Positions 1-32,121 of a stretch of 64,000 nucleotides of DNA are shown here, piece after piece; the stretch's first letter is position 1, and each line of letters starts with the position of its first letter. Location: the NCBI GenBank assembly GCA_020152595.1, contig JAIGNY010004472.1, forward strand, positions 165,001-229,000. The letters are read 5' to 3'. The notes under the pieces were generated by a model. The model was not told the origin of the DNA, ran no database searches, and was given only the letters and a program-made list of their open reading frames with translations. Origin of the DNA: Chiridota heheva (taxonomy: Eukaryota > Echinodermata > Holothuroidea > Apodida > Chiridotidae). The position numbers and the translations under genes were made by a program.

Positions 1-1
1 A

Positions 2-726
2 AAAGAGTTCAAGGTTACATCTTTACCTTTCACCCGTTATTTTGGTATTATCTCTTGCATACCGGCCTCTTGGAAAAATAATTTACCTCCCCATGTTGCC
101 AACTCTGTTAATGTTACCCGTAATGAATCAAATTTATCACTTTATTGTTCCAATTGTATTTCCAACAGATCAATCTATTATTCTATCGTAAAACAGTACA
201 AGAAGTTACCATCCTGTTTAGATAAGTGGAACGACGATTTTCCTTATGTTACCGATTGGAACAAAATCTTTCTGTTATCCTTTAAAGCTGTTAAGAATTC
301 TAAACTTCATTATTTCCAATTCCGTTTCATTCACAGGATACTAGGTACCAATTATTTTTGAATAAGATAGGTTTATTAGATTCACCCTTGTGTACATTTT
401 GTAATGCCTCAGATGAGACTTTATCTCATCTCTTTTGGGATTGCTCGTTTGTTACTTGTTTCTGGAGTGATGCTGTGAAGCTTATTATTTCAAACCCCGT
501 TGTTCTTAATAAAGTCATTGTATTCTTTGGACAACTAGATAATCTGAAAGCCCCTTTAAATTATTTCCTAATTCATGCTAAAAATTATATTTATAATTGC
601 AGGTGTAAGTCTGTTTTACCCCAAGTTAATCATTTTCATCGCATTTTGTTATTTAATCTTCAAGTTGACGGGTATATCAATCGTCATGGCAACCCAAATA
701 GCACCCTTTATAATTTCTTTAAGTAA
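2..726 (+). pseudogene. LINE ORF2 C-terminus with zf-RVT zinc domain, frameshifted
   Basis: Reading frame 2 is open from base 2 to about 357. It then continues in another frame from 358 to the stop at 726, so one base is missing in the T-run at 352-359 (TATTTTTG). The joined reading matches the end of an L1/Tx1-type reverse transcriptase polyprotein. The upstream part carries the FQFRFIHRILGTNYF segment and the downstream part a Cys-Cys-His-Cys zinc domain (SPLCTFC, then SHLFWDC). The role in the element is RNA/DNA binding by the ORF2 protein. The frameshift makes this copy inactive unless it is a homopolymer sequencing error. Confidence 0.72.
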
Positions 727-879
727 CACTAGTATGTAGACTAAACTACTGCATTCTTTGCACTTATACTTGCATCTATTCTATACTCAATTTACTCCTT
801 TTGTATGTGGTTAAGGCTATTATGTATCTCAACCCAAAAATTCTCTATTTTGACACTGTGAATTTTTTTGCTTTGTTTA

Positions 880-885
<6 letters not shown>

Positions 886-912
<27 letters not shown>
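886..912. repeat. short (TA)n run
   Basis: About 13 TA units in the 3' UTR of the L1/Tx1-like LINE. Confidence 0.9.
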
Positions 913-916
<4 letters not shown>

Positions 917-1320
917 TACTGTTCACATTCTCTGACGGTTGATATTCATTGCGTCTCATTGCGTCATATTGTGTTACTTATTCCTTAACCCCGTTAATGG
1001 ATTTTTTTTTGGTGTGAATGGAAGGAGGCAAGGTACGTCTGTGTATTTTGCTTAGCTAGCTTTTGCTAATTTTTCGCCTAGTTGTGTTTTTATCGATTTA
1101 TTTTTCTTTCATTCACTTATCACTCTATGAAATCGCAGAATACACAGATGTGCTTTACTCATTATTTTCAATTGATTGTATTGTACATTATATCATTATC
1201 TGCTCTCACTTATGTTAAAAAGTTATCAAATATTAGTTATTATTTGTTATGTGAGGTTTCTTTTACAAATGTATGAATTGTTATTGTTGTTGTTGAAGAT
1301 GTCAATAAACGGAGTAAAAA

Positions 1321-1800
<480 letters not shown>

Positions 1801-1969
1801 TTTTTTTTTATAGTTCTTTTGTTTTGATAAGCGTATGTAAAGGTGAAGTGAAGCCTTTTCATTATTAATTGTGTAAATTGTCAATAATTAATCAATCAAA
1901 AAGTTAATAAAATTCACGGATGTGTGAATGTATGCAAAAAAAAAGTATATATAGAGTACAATTTTAGTT

Positions 1970-2095
1970 ATAATAGTAATAATAATAAAATTAATGCTAA
2001 TAGTAAGGATAGTGGTACTAACAATAGTAAAACATATCTAATGATAATAGTGATGATAACACATAATAATAATGATGATAATAATAGTATGTGAT
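1970..2095. repeat. degenerate AAT/GAT trinucleotide tract
   Basis: Low-complexity stretch rich in AATAGT, AATAAT and GATGAT units. Confidence 0.75.
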
Positions 2096-2167
2096 GATAT
2101 ATCTATGAAGTAGGCAGCTACATGCAAGGTAGGGGAAGTTTGTGAAGAAAAAAGGAATAAACTTGCA

Positions 2168-2205
2168 TGTATTAAGGTATTGAGCGTGTTTGTTGTGGTG
2201 TCGTG
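2168..2205 (+). repeat. direct repeat, copy 2
   Basis: Partner of the repeat at 1752-1790, about 415 bases further on, immediately before the second (TA)n array. Confidence 0.6.
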
Positions 2206-2217
2206 TTCGTGTAAGAT

Positions 2218-2384
<167 letters not shown>

Positions 2385-3109
2385 ACATGTGTAGAAATGT
2401 GATAGCTATGGAAAGATAAATGCAATTTTATGCAAAACTCACAAAAAGTACTCTTTCTAAAGACAGTTACAATCTTGAACCTTGCTAAATTATTACACCA
2501 TATACACCACCAAGAGAGGTATATGTGCCTGGTGAAAATTGTATGCAATGAAAATTTCTTTTTGATATGTAATCTAACAAAATCTTCATTATTCTGCTTG
2601 TTCATAATATTGCATATAGCCATCTCTCTTGTAGATGGATAAAGGACTAAATCAGCAGTCGGGCATCTTGTATCATAGAGGGCATAGGTGTAGGAATCGG
2701 GGAAGGGGTGGCACTAGGGAACACGTCCCCCCTACTTAGCTGAAAAATGGCATAAGTTCCCCTTTTAAAATGAAAAGTGCCCCTCATTTACTGTCCGAAT
2801 AATAGGCATCTACTATATACTACATGTACTGTACTTACTTGTTGTTTCCCTCTTTAAAAGCTTCCTACATTCCTGATAGAGGGCAAAAAGAAATGGAAAA
2901 AGCCACTGGAAAAACTTGCCCCATTTAGGAGCAATTTTGGATGAATATGAAATACGTCACATCTGTGTGTGAAATTACTGTAGAAAGTCAACTGAAGCAG
3001 ACGGACACTAATACCACATCCTTTACTTACTAAACAATTATTAATGTATTGTATTAAAAACCAGGCATCACAAATGATACAAGTTATCTTGGCGCTAATA
3101 ACATGCTTT
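2385..3109. other. non-coding stretch, nothing recognised
   Basis: No convincing ORF or RNA gene. A GTGTAGGAATCGGGGAAGG-type segment near 2690 resembles MITE-derived sequence seen elsewhere in such genomes, but no ends could be paired. Confidence 0.5.
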
Positions 3110-3610
3110 CCACCCTATGTCATCCCACCCTCTGTTCTGCACGATGTCCCATCCTATATCCCTCCCAACAGGAAATCGTACATGAAATCCAGATACCATT
3201 CCACAACATAATCCATATGCCATCACAACTGCAATCAAGATGACATCTCACCATATGCCTTGCTACCCTGTCCCATATACCATGCCGCTGTGTCCCAAAT
3301 GCAATCCCTCCCTGTCTCATATACTATGCCAGGTTGTCCCACATCCCCTCCCTCTCTGTACCATCCTACCCTGTCCCACATGCCATCCTTCCATGTACTA
3401 CGTGCCATCCCACCCTGTCCTACATGCCATTCCATCCTATCCCACACGCTATTCCACCGTCCCATCCCACCTGAAATCCAGACGACATGCCATTGTCTCA
3501 CATGTCCTGTCCCCATGCCATCCCACCTTGTTCCACGTGGCATCCTAGCCTGTTATTAATGCCATCGTCCCACATGCCACCCTGTCCCACCTTTTGCCAT
3601 CCACTCATCT
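3110..3610. repeat. degenerate CCCACATGCCATCC minisatellite
   Basis: About 500 bases of diverged units of roughly 15-18 bases built from TGTCCCACATGCCATCC-like blocks. Copies differ in length and sequence, so the array is old. ORFs read through it are repeat readings. Confidence 0.8.
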
Positions 3611-4070
3611 ACCAAATATACTTGTAACCAACTCATCATTCCAACCTTCACTATAACCTCTACTCACTCCATTGCACTACAGCTCCCCCCCAAATTAATT
3701 TTATCTTAAATCTGACACTTCCAATAAACAACATGCTAAACTTTTTTTTCCCTTATAAACCAAATAGGGCTGTTCTATCTACCAAATCAGAATTGAAATT
3801 CATTGCACATTAATTTGGAGTTTATCAGAAGTCTATTATGTTTGCATTCTATTCTAGCAAAACCTTGTTTTTTTCCCCTATTCATTTCCAAGACACTTCA
3901 ATATAAATTCCATTCACTTGTCAGTTCTATTATTCAACATTTTTTCATCCAAAAAATCCTTCAATTGCTGCTATTCAAGTCTGGAAAGCATTTGTTCTTC
4001 TTTATATCAATTTCTTTTCAAAAATAATTTGAACTTCTTTCCTAGGGCAGCAATCTTTTTTCCCTAGTAG
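3611..4070. other. AT-rich spacer, nothing recognised
   Basis: No repeat ends, ORF with coding character or RNA gene was seen. Confidence 0.5.
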
Positions 4071-5134
4071 CTGGACAATGCACGAGGCTGGACGGACAAT
4101 AGATGAGGCTGGACGGACAATAGATGAGGCTGGACGGACAATAGATGAGGCTGGACGGACAATAGATGAGGCTGGACGGACAATAGATGAGGCTGGACGG
4201 ACAATAGATGAGGCTGAGGACTAGATGAGGCTGGACGGACAATAGATGAGGCTGGACGGATAAGGCTGGACGGACAATAGATGAGGCTGGAGATGAGGCT
4301 GGACGGACAATAGGAGGCTGGACGGACAATAGATGAGGCTGGACGGACAATAGATGAGGCTGGACGGACAATAGATGAGGCTGAGGCTGGAGGCTGACGG
4401 ACAATAGATGAGGCTGGACGACGGACAATAAATGAGGCTGGACGGACAATAGATGAGGGACGGACAATAGAGATGAGGCTGATGAGGCTGGACGGACAAT
4501 AGATGAGGCTGGACGGACAATAGATGAGGCTGGACGGACAATAGATGAGGCTGGGCTGGACGGACAATGAGATGAGGCTGGACAATAGATGAGGCTGGAC
4601 GGACAATAGACGAGGCTGGACGACGGACAAGGCTGGAGACGGACGAGGCTGGACGACGGACAATAGAGGCTGAGGCTGGAGGCTGGACGACGGACAGATG
4701 AGCTGAGGCTGACGAGGCTGGACGACGGACAATAGATGAGGCTGGACGACGGACAATAGATGAGGCTGGACGGACGGACAATAGATGAGGCTGGACGACG
4801 GACAATAGATGAGGCTGGACGGACGGACAATAGATGTGGACGGACGGACGGACAATAGATGTGGACGGACGGACGGACACTAAATGCGGACGGACGGACA
4901 ATGGATGTGAACGGACGGACGGACAATAGATGTGGACGGACGGATAATAGATGTGGACGGACGGACGGACAATAGATGTGGTCGGACGGACGGACAATAG
5001 ATGTGGTCGGACGGACGGACAATATATGTGGTCGGACAATAGATGTGGACGGACGGACGGACAATAGATGTGGTCGGACAGACGGATAATAGATGTGGAC
5101 GGACGGACAATAGATGTGCACGGACGAACAATAT
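4071..5134. repeat. 21-bp satellite grading into a 25-bp CGGA-expanded form
   Basis: From 4071 to about 4830 the unit is GGCTGGACGGACAATAGATGA (21 bp), with partial and fused units. From about 4830 to 5134 it changes to a GATGTGGACGGACGGACGGACAATA-like unit in which the internal CGGA tetranucleotide is repeated two to four times. The 21-bp period is a multiple of three and lacks stops on the minus strand, which makes long Ser/Pro-rich frames that are not genes. Roughly 45-50 units are present. Confidence 0.95.
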
Positions 5135-5526
5135 GACTGAGCTTTGTGAAGATGCGTGGAACGCAACGACGCCGCTGCCCGGCAAAATGGAGTCCAGTTG
5201 AGTTGGTCACGTGATGAAATAAATCCCTCTATAGCATTTCTTTCTCCCAGTTAAGCTGAAGTTGCTACCTGTCCATAGAATTTTGATTTTCTCTTGTTTT
5301 AAGATTAATTTGCTTTATTGATCAGAATAATTGATTATATCCAAATTGCTCTTATAGATTTGTAAATTACATATTTGGAGCTTTAGATGTTTAGCACTAC
5401 TTCAATTGTAATATGAAATTTAAAAATGATCTCATATAGAATGTATACTGTACATAACTTTGATAAACGTTTTGAGGGACAAATGTTTTGTCCAAGACCG
5501 CAGAGGTAATTTTTTCATACTCATTT
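5135..5526. other. non-coding stretch, nothing recognised
   Basis: Unique-looking AT-rich sequence. It holds one TCACGTGA E-box at about 5207, with no gene next to it. Confidence 0.45.
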
Positions 5527-5975
5527 CGTAATAATAATAATAATAATAATAATACATAAATTTATATAGCGCTAATTTTGTAAAAACATTTAAAAGCGCT
5601 TTACATACAAGAAAATTACGATACGAAAACAAAAATAAGAATACAGAAATGACAACATAAATAGAAATACAATGGATCAAGCTGCACATTAGATTAATGT
5701 CTTTTTAAACATACAAGTTTTAAGCTTAGTTTAGAAGGAGGTCAGGGATACATTATTAATACATTTGAGTTCAGTTGGGAGTGAATTCCACAACCAAGGA
5801 CCTTTATAAGCAAAGGCCCTTTCGCCAAGAATTTTATGCTTAATACGGGGAACAAATAGGGACTTGAAACGAAAGTCATAGCGGGATGGTTTTTCAACTA
5901 CCATTTCACATCAATATTTTGGAGCAAGGCCTTTAATGCACTTGAAAACTTGTAAAATAATTTTATAATCAATTC
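5527..5975 (-). mobile_element. 3' fragment of a CR1-like LINE with (ATT)n tail
   Basis: On the minus strand the sequence reads the C-terminal end of a reverse transcriptase polyprotein, with VPRIKHKILGERAFAYKGP and then WLWNSLPTEL, as in the CR1/jockey group. A 3' UTR with paired AGCGCT motifs follows, and the copy ends in an (ATT)n run at 5527-5554. CR1-type LINEs commonly end in short tandem repeats rather than poly(A). The frame has stop codons (after APKY and after LTSF), and the 5' part is missing, so this is a dead, 5'-truncated copy. Confidence 0.75.
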
Positions 5976-5987
5976 TTTGTTTTGACT

Positions 5988-6041
5988 GGATTTCAAAACA
6001 GCATTTATGTGAAGGGATTTCAAAACAGCATTTATGTGAGA
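5988..6041. repeat. 27-bp tandem duplication
   Basis: Two nearly identical units beginning GGATTTCAAAACAGCATTTA (5988 and 6015). Confidence 0.9.
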
Positions 6042-6059
6042 AAATTCAAGAACAAAAGC

Positions 6060-6240
6060 CAGAAAGCTGTTTTTGGTTGTAGAGGGATGCATGCTGAAGT
6101 CTGAACTCAAAATCAAGCTCTGGGAAGGTTGTACAGGGGGCAAGCAAGGAGAAGCAGCAATTGTTACAGAGGTTGGGGAACCATTAAGTATTCGGGTTTG
6201 AATTCTGTAAAGGTTGTTGATGGTTGATAATCAGTTTGGT
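6060..6240 (-). mobile_element. fragment of I/Nimb-like LINE C-terminus
   Basis: The segment CTCTGGGAAGGTTGTACAG, the CAAGCAAGGA block and the CAATTGTTAC block repeat in the same order at 13597-13690, inside the longer I-like LINE. It is a second, shorter decayed copy in the same orientation. Confidence 0.6.
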
Positions 6241-6528
6241 AGTTCCAACAAGAAGTGATAAAGGTTACAAGTGAATCAATAATGTGAATTATAACAAAAG
6301 CATATACTATGGAATCTCTCGTTGTAAATCACTACGTAATTGCAATAAACTTTTATACCTTGAAATGAGATAAAAATACAGGAAAGTGGACAAATTTATA
6401 TTTTATTTATCATGTTTTTTCCTTACAATAATGGCTTCAATGTGCAAGAAGAACATATTCACTGAACATTGGCTTCACACCTGATTATCGGTCTACTTAA
6501 TCTTGTTCTCAGCAAGCATGTGACATAT

Positions 6529-6565
6529 AGCAGGGAGGGGTTACTTAGGATAAAACCTCCCTGCT
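6529..6565. repeat. 10-bp inverted repeat (hairpin)
   Basis: AGCAGGGAGG at 6529-6538 pairs with CCTCCCTGCT at 6556-6565 across a 17-base loop. No function is evident. Confidence 0.6.
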
Positions 6566-6819
6566 CTAAGCATGTAGTTATCAGCAAATTACTGTTTCTG
6601 AAATGAACTCTCGGCCAATAATTATTGAATATGTTTTCTTGTCAATCCCCATAATTTTGAAACAGCTGAAGTCCTATCTCACACTTCTTGTGATCATACA
6701 TGTTGAGCACTCATGTTGTTCAAAACCATAAATATTATTCACACTAACAGATTACTGTTTATTTGAACATTCATATACAAGATCTTCCGTACCACCACTT
6801 GCAAGCAGCGTGGCATAAC

Positions 6820-7340
6820 CGTCAATCGGGATATCATATCCCAATTGAGATATAGCTGCATCTTAGTCTACATTGATATCTAGAATGGGCTATAATATCC
6901 CATTGGGGATATCAAATGTATCCCCATTAGGATATCAACCTGAATATTTCAGTGCTCCCAAAATGAATTATTCAAATATATTTGCACACAAATAGGGAAA
7001 TTTCCGCATCAGGTTATGAATATTCATTAAAGCCCTGGGTACATGTAGTTTTATTTCCTTTCACCAGCAATCACCATTATCCATCAAAGCATGGCAAAAC
7101 TGGTGAAAGTAAGTGGAAGGTCTATTATTGAAAATGTGAATATTGATAGATCAATAGTTTCTGTAAAACAGATTTTAGTTAAAAATTGAAATTTGACTTT
7201 TACTTAATCATGCATTAATCATGAAAAGAGAAAGCACAACTTGAAACCTGAATGAAATGATGAGAGTTTTGATATCTCGCTTGGGATATCATATCCCAAT
7301 GGAGATATCTTAAATGAAATCCTGTTTGGCACATATCCCG
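6820..7340. repeat. MITE-like element rich in GATATC palindromes
   Basis: The near-palindrome GGGATATCATATCCCAAT occurs at about 6828 and again at about 7282, with further GATATC sites at 6870-6940. The two outer blocks, about 455 bases apart, could be the ends of a small palindromic transposon. Borders and target duplication are not resolved. Confidence 0.45.
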
Positions 7341-7344
7341 CACT

Positions 7345-8015
7345 GGCAAGAAGATATGTATTCCTGGGATCCATAAATACACAGCCCCACTCTTCAGCTG
7401 AGTTTTTTTTTAATTCAGTGATCTTTCACCTGAATCAAAGATACTGTACCATCTTGCTTTAACATTGTTCAGTTTACAGCTCAGGAACTTTCAAGCCTAA
7501 TTATTTGAGAAAATATGCAAATTTGTGATGTCATGCCAGTAAATCCCCTTATTTTCTGAAGCCAGTCCAGAAGCCTGACCACACTCACCAAACCATCTTT
7601 AAATAATCAAAGACAAATATAAACAAGAAATTGATGAATTTGCAAAAGTATTATGAAACAGATATTGTCATGTCCTACTTCTTTATCATCATAGTTTTGC
7701 ACATATTCAATCTTCCATCAGCTTCATCTTGGAACGTATTAAAAGTAGTGCAAAACTCAAACCAATGTTTCACTCGTTTTAAAAAAAATGAATTTTCTGA
7801 AAATTCATAATTTAAAAAAAAAATTCAAAATTATCTGTCCCCTTTTTCTTGTCAAGTTATTTAGAAATACGATTTTCTTGAAAGCGGAAAACAAGTTAAA
7901 CTTGTAGAAAGTGCTAGCAGAAAGCTTCTTAATCTATAAAAGTCTTACTAACATATCATGACACCATGGGTAAGAATTAAATAGGGTGAAAGATTTTTGT
8001 TTTCTTGGTAGAGAG
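7345..8015. other. non-coding stretch, nothing recognised
   Basis: AT-rich sequence with no gene, clear repeat end or RNA. Confidence 0.45.
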
Positions 8016-8019
8016 GTTG

Positions 8020-8620
8020 TCCTTAATTTGTATAAGCAGGTAGTCAGGCCTCACCTTGAGTATGCTATGCAGGCTTTGAGTCCCTTTTATAAGGATAAGT
8101 TCATATTGGAGCAGCGAAGGGCCGCTAGACTTATTCCAGAAGTAAGGAATCTCTTGTGAATCTAGCTTGCAAATCTTGGTTTAACCACGCTTGAGATGAG
8201 AAGAGTGCGTGGCGATATGATTTAGTTATTAAATTTCTATCTGGTAGTAATGCTTTCATTTTCTGTCATTTCTTACATGTTTTAGCTAGTCCTTATGTGA
8301 CAAGTAGTAACAGTTTGACCAAAGAGTTCTCACGGATAGATATTCAGCATTTTTGCTTTTAAACAGTTGTTAATGAGTGGAATGGTTTGCCTGAGTGGGT
8401 AGTTAACCCCAATTCTGTTTACATTTTCAAAGTCAGCATTGATAAGTTCTTTACTAACTTTACCTACAGTGTAGCTTTCATGAATCTGGGCATCTTTGAT
8501 TTAAAAAAAAATAAAAATGTGGTGGTGGTGGTGGTGTTAGTTTCAGATTTGTATGAGGTGATTTACTCTTCTTAGCCTGTCATCTTCTTACGTTAAAAAC
8601 AAATACTAATCAGTATTATG
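8020..8620 (+). mobile_element. 3' fragment of a CR1/L2-like LINE (family G)
   Basis: Plus-strand translation gives LYKQVVRPHLEYAMQ, then LEQRRAARLIPEVRNL and, after breaks, VVNEWNGLPEWVVNPNSV. These blocks lie in the C-terminal region of CR1/L2-type reverse transcriptases. Stops and frameshifts occur throughout. A (GGT)n run at 8520-8535 lies in the 3' UTR; the same run and the sequence after it recur in the inverted copy at 45.9-46.4 kb, so it belongs to the family's 3' UTR. 5'-truncated and dead. Confidence 0.7.
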
Positions 8621-8989
8621 CACCTGGTTATTTGTTTATAAATGTTTGAGACCAAGGTTGAGAGATCTACAACAAACTTCTTCCCAATTAATTGATCCAT
8701 ATGCATCGGCCAACAAATCAGATACAAACGGCCTCATCAATCTTTTGAAATGAGTTTCTCTTTTGAATTGTGGGTAAAACATCTCCGGACTACAAAGTGC
8801 TTTCAAATAGGAAATTCTGGAAAATACAACATTACTTCTTTCCAAACTAATTTAAGATTACTAAAAAGCATCTTTCATCTCTCATGAATGAACACTCCTC
8901 ACACACAAAATTCTGCTGACCACTTTTCCCCACAAGTTCAAAATTTTCATAAGTTTATGTCTGCAAATATAAAACTGCAGAGGACAGCG

Positions 8990-29547
<20,558 letters not shown>

Positions 29548-29830
29548 AGGCAATCCGAATCTGGCACCCTCGCATAAATTAAAATACGATTTTGTTCATC
29601 CGAAAAGAGCAAATAGATTAGAAGCAAAATGACAACAATACATCTTTAGACATATTAGTTTAAATTTGGGATTTTCTGTGATTTTCTTTCCCAGTATGCA
29701 AATACAAACTTAGCAGTATAATTTTATATTTATAAACGAGCCTGATATAGTAAACGTATTCATCCAATATTCGCTGTTTGAGCTCACAAAGTTGCGCTTC
29801 TTACTGAGGACACGGATGAATTTTGTTTCA
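29548..29830 (-). promoter_or_regulatory. presumed PSMC5 5' UTR and promoter region
   Basis: Sequence directly upstream of the first coding exon. The transcription start cannot be placed from sequence alone, and no clear TATA box at the expected spacing was found. Confidence 0.35.
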
Positions 29831-29835
29831 TTAAA

Positions 29836-29930
29836 ATTAGAAGGCTTTGCATTTAATCATCAGAAGGCTTTGCATATAATTATCAGAAGGCTTGCATATA
29901 ATCCTCAGAAGGCTTGCATATAATCAAGAT
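29836..29930. repeat. about 26-bp repeat, four units, upstream of PSMC5
   Basis: Four diverged units of TCAGAAGGCTTTGCATATAA type lie about 300 bases upstream of the PSMC5 start codon. Confidence 0.85.
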
Positions 29931-30810
29931 CATAAATATAATCAAACTCACTCGCTCTGATTTCAAGAGTATGAACGATTACATACATGAAAAAGTTACA
30001 CACTTAAGCAAAGTCAATGGGCTTCAAACGTGTTTTCAAAAAAAGTTGCCCAGAAATTTTTGGCAACTTGATTTTCTGTTTTAAGACTTATATTTTAACC
30101 TGAAAATCAGCACTGAAACTTGAATTTGTTTGATACCTTGTAAATATCATAATAACTCAAATTGCTTTCCTAAAAGGATACACATTTTTCGTTCAAAAAT
30201 AAAGTTGTAACACATTTTCTGCGAGCGTCTTGACAAAAATATAATACGCATATAAGCATTTTTCCCAACCAATAAGATAGGATGCCTGCGTAAAAAAAAA
30301 GATTAGACATATTTTGAGTGCGTATCTGCATCGCCTGTATAACCTTGAGCATATAGGAACGCACTGATGTGCGTCCTACATGCGTGGTATTTATGTACGA
30401 CGTGTACAAATTCATGTATTAATATCAACAAAAGAACAAGGGCCAAATTTGAATAATTATGAGTGCGCAACAATGCAACATCTTGTAACAAACGCACATA
30501 GTGATTTGTTTTGTATCTGCGCACCTTTTGCCCTCTTTTTTCAAGTTGTACAGGCGCGTTTGCAACGTTAGTTGCAATGCTATCATCCTGTGCACAAGAC
30601 TCAATTTCTTCCATAGAATTGCCCATTTTTATCCATTTATGCAAAGAATTTGGGAAATATACCAAAACAGAAGTTTGAAATAAGTTTCAAGGTTGATGTT
30701 TGTATGATTACATTAGGCAAAAATTACGGGCATCTGCATTAATTTTCATGTTCTTTCGTGACCACTGTACTGTAGGAGAGGTTCTGTAATGTATATTATT
30801 AATGTAACTA
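29931..30810. other. non-coding stretch upstream of PSMC5
   Basis: A 120-codon minus-strand frame (30303-30665) is open but has no recognisable domain and shows no sign of coding; the region is otherwise unassigned. Confidence 0.4.
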
Positions 30811-31047
30811 TTAAGTCATCACTGCCTTTGCATCGCCACACATCTGCCTTGATTGATCTGTTTCCTTCGCGCTTGCCGCTACTCTGGTAATGATTTTCAT
30901 AATAGGAAGCAAATTTGGATCAGGTGACATGTAACCTACAGTACCATCAGGTGACTTCATACGCGCAAGTAGATGACGTGATTCAAATTCTACCACGTAC
31001 TTTACAAACCACAAAATTTGATTCAGCCAACTCACTGTTTGACTCAT
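30811..31047 (-). CDS. hypothetical 78-residue protein
   Basis: Open frame of 78 codons starting with an ATG in a fair context (A at -3). A TTACGTCAT element (CRE/ATF-like) lies at 31053-31061, just upstream. The translation has mixed composition (MSQTVSWLNQILWFVKYVVE, later KSPDGTVGYMSPDPNLLPIM) and no low-complexity runs, which is mild support for coding. ATGAGTCAAACAGTGAGT near its start could also be a splice donor, making this a first exon or an artefact. I recognise no family. It lies 1.3 kb upstream of PSMC5 on the same strand. Confidence 0.3.
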   Translation of the reverse strand: MSQTVSWLNQILWFVKYVVEFESRHLLARMKSPDGTVGYMSPDPNLLPIMKIITRVAASAKETDQSRQMCGDAKAVMT

Positions 31048-31052
31048 GTTGT

Positions 31053-31061
31053 TTACGTCAT
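31053..31061 (-). promoter_or_regulatory. CRE/ATF-like site
   Basis: ATGACGTAA on the minus strand, ending a few bases before the ATG of the 78-codon frame. Confidence 0.3.
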
Positions 31062-32113
31062 AATTACAAAATTAAAAGGCGCCCTTCCACAATTGTCATT
31101 TTTTAACCAAAGAACATTGCTATGATGCCAAATACCTTTTGTAGAGTCTGTAATGGAGGTGGTGAAGCTGGGGCAGATGACCTCCCACAAAGTGGTGACC
31201 TAAAGGCAGTATAGTGAAATGCATTCTACATGTTATGGGATAGGGGTTATATGAGTTCCAAGGGCTGGGAAAATGTTAAAGAGACAGGTCATAAATTGAA
31301 GAAAGAGATATCTTAATAAATTAAAGGAGATGGGGAAATTGGTTAAGGGGGTGCCATAGGTTAAAGGGGTAGCATGTTATAGGTTAGGGGGTAGTGTTTC
31401 ATAGGTTAAAGGGGTAGTGTCATAATTTCACTTAGATAACCAGCCTACCAAGTTTTTGAACATCCTAGCTACGAGGTAACCTAATCTTTGTAACATTTGG
31501 AGGTTATATAGGAAAGGCAGTTACTAAAAAAAACAAAAAATCTTTGAGATCATTGTTAACTTTACACAGAGAAGTCAACGACTATTTCCCCCAACGACTT
31601 TAGGTGACCTGAAAGTCGTCACCATGTAGATTTTTAAAGTTTAAAAGCATATTACCTTTAAAGCTTCCAATAAATATAGCTCTTGACTGCATTTTTAATT
31701 GTGTGAAAATATTTTGTTTATTTTTAACAAAAATTTGTAAGTGGACTTATTTAGGCCAATATTTTTGCAAAACCTATCTTGGAAGTGATGACTTAAAGGC
31801 AGGCTACAGTATGTTAGCGATCATGTATAACAGATAGTATTCACTTGTTGGTGCCATGTCACTTCCAGGAGAAGACTTTATTTACTGAAATGAAAACAGA
31901 GCTTTGCATGTTACAGCGAATGGTAAGTCCGTATGTGTCTGCATGTGGTATGAAAAGACGGACAAAATATTTAACAATTGCAAATTGTTATCTAAACTCA
32001 ATTTTGACTAATTAGATGCTTCGTTAGTTGATTCTGCAATTAAGAATAAGAATTAATTGAAGTTTATTTCAATTTTTATGGACAATCGGACATTGTGCAT
32101 TTTATTGGTACAC
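31062..32113. other. non-coding stretch
   Basis: Holds a short degenerate repeat at 31340-31425 (ATAGGTTAAAGGGGTAGTGT-like units). Otherwise unassigned. Confidence 0.5.
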
Positions 32114-32121
32114 CTGCTGAG

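Larger units (their letters stand above)
1..1320 (+). mobile_element. 3' end of an L1/Tx1-like LINE, cut by the window edge
   Basis: The left edge holds the end of a non-LTR retrotransposon on the plus strand. It has the C-terminal part of ORF2 (2-726), a 3' UTR of about 590 bases, an AATAAA signal at 1304-1309 and a short A-run at 1316-1323 that passes straight into a (TA)n array. Poly(A)-type ends are usual for the L1 group, and the CCHC zinc domain at the ORF2 end fits the Tx1 branch. The 5' part lies outside the window. No target-site duplication can be judged, because the 3' end merges with the microsatellite. Confidence 0.72.

Noticed and set aside
4042-5210. Frames of up to 374 codons, rich in Ser/Pro, on the minus strand
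   Set aside because: The 21-bp satellite period is a multiple of three and lacks stops in these frames; three overlapping frames are equally open.
30303-30665. 120-codon minus-strand frame
   Set aside because: No domain, splice context or composition favouring coding; described only as part of a spacer.
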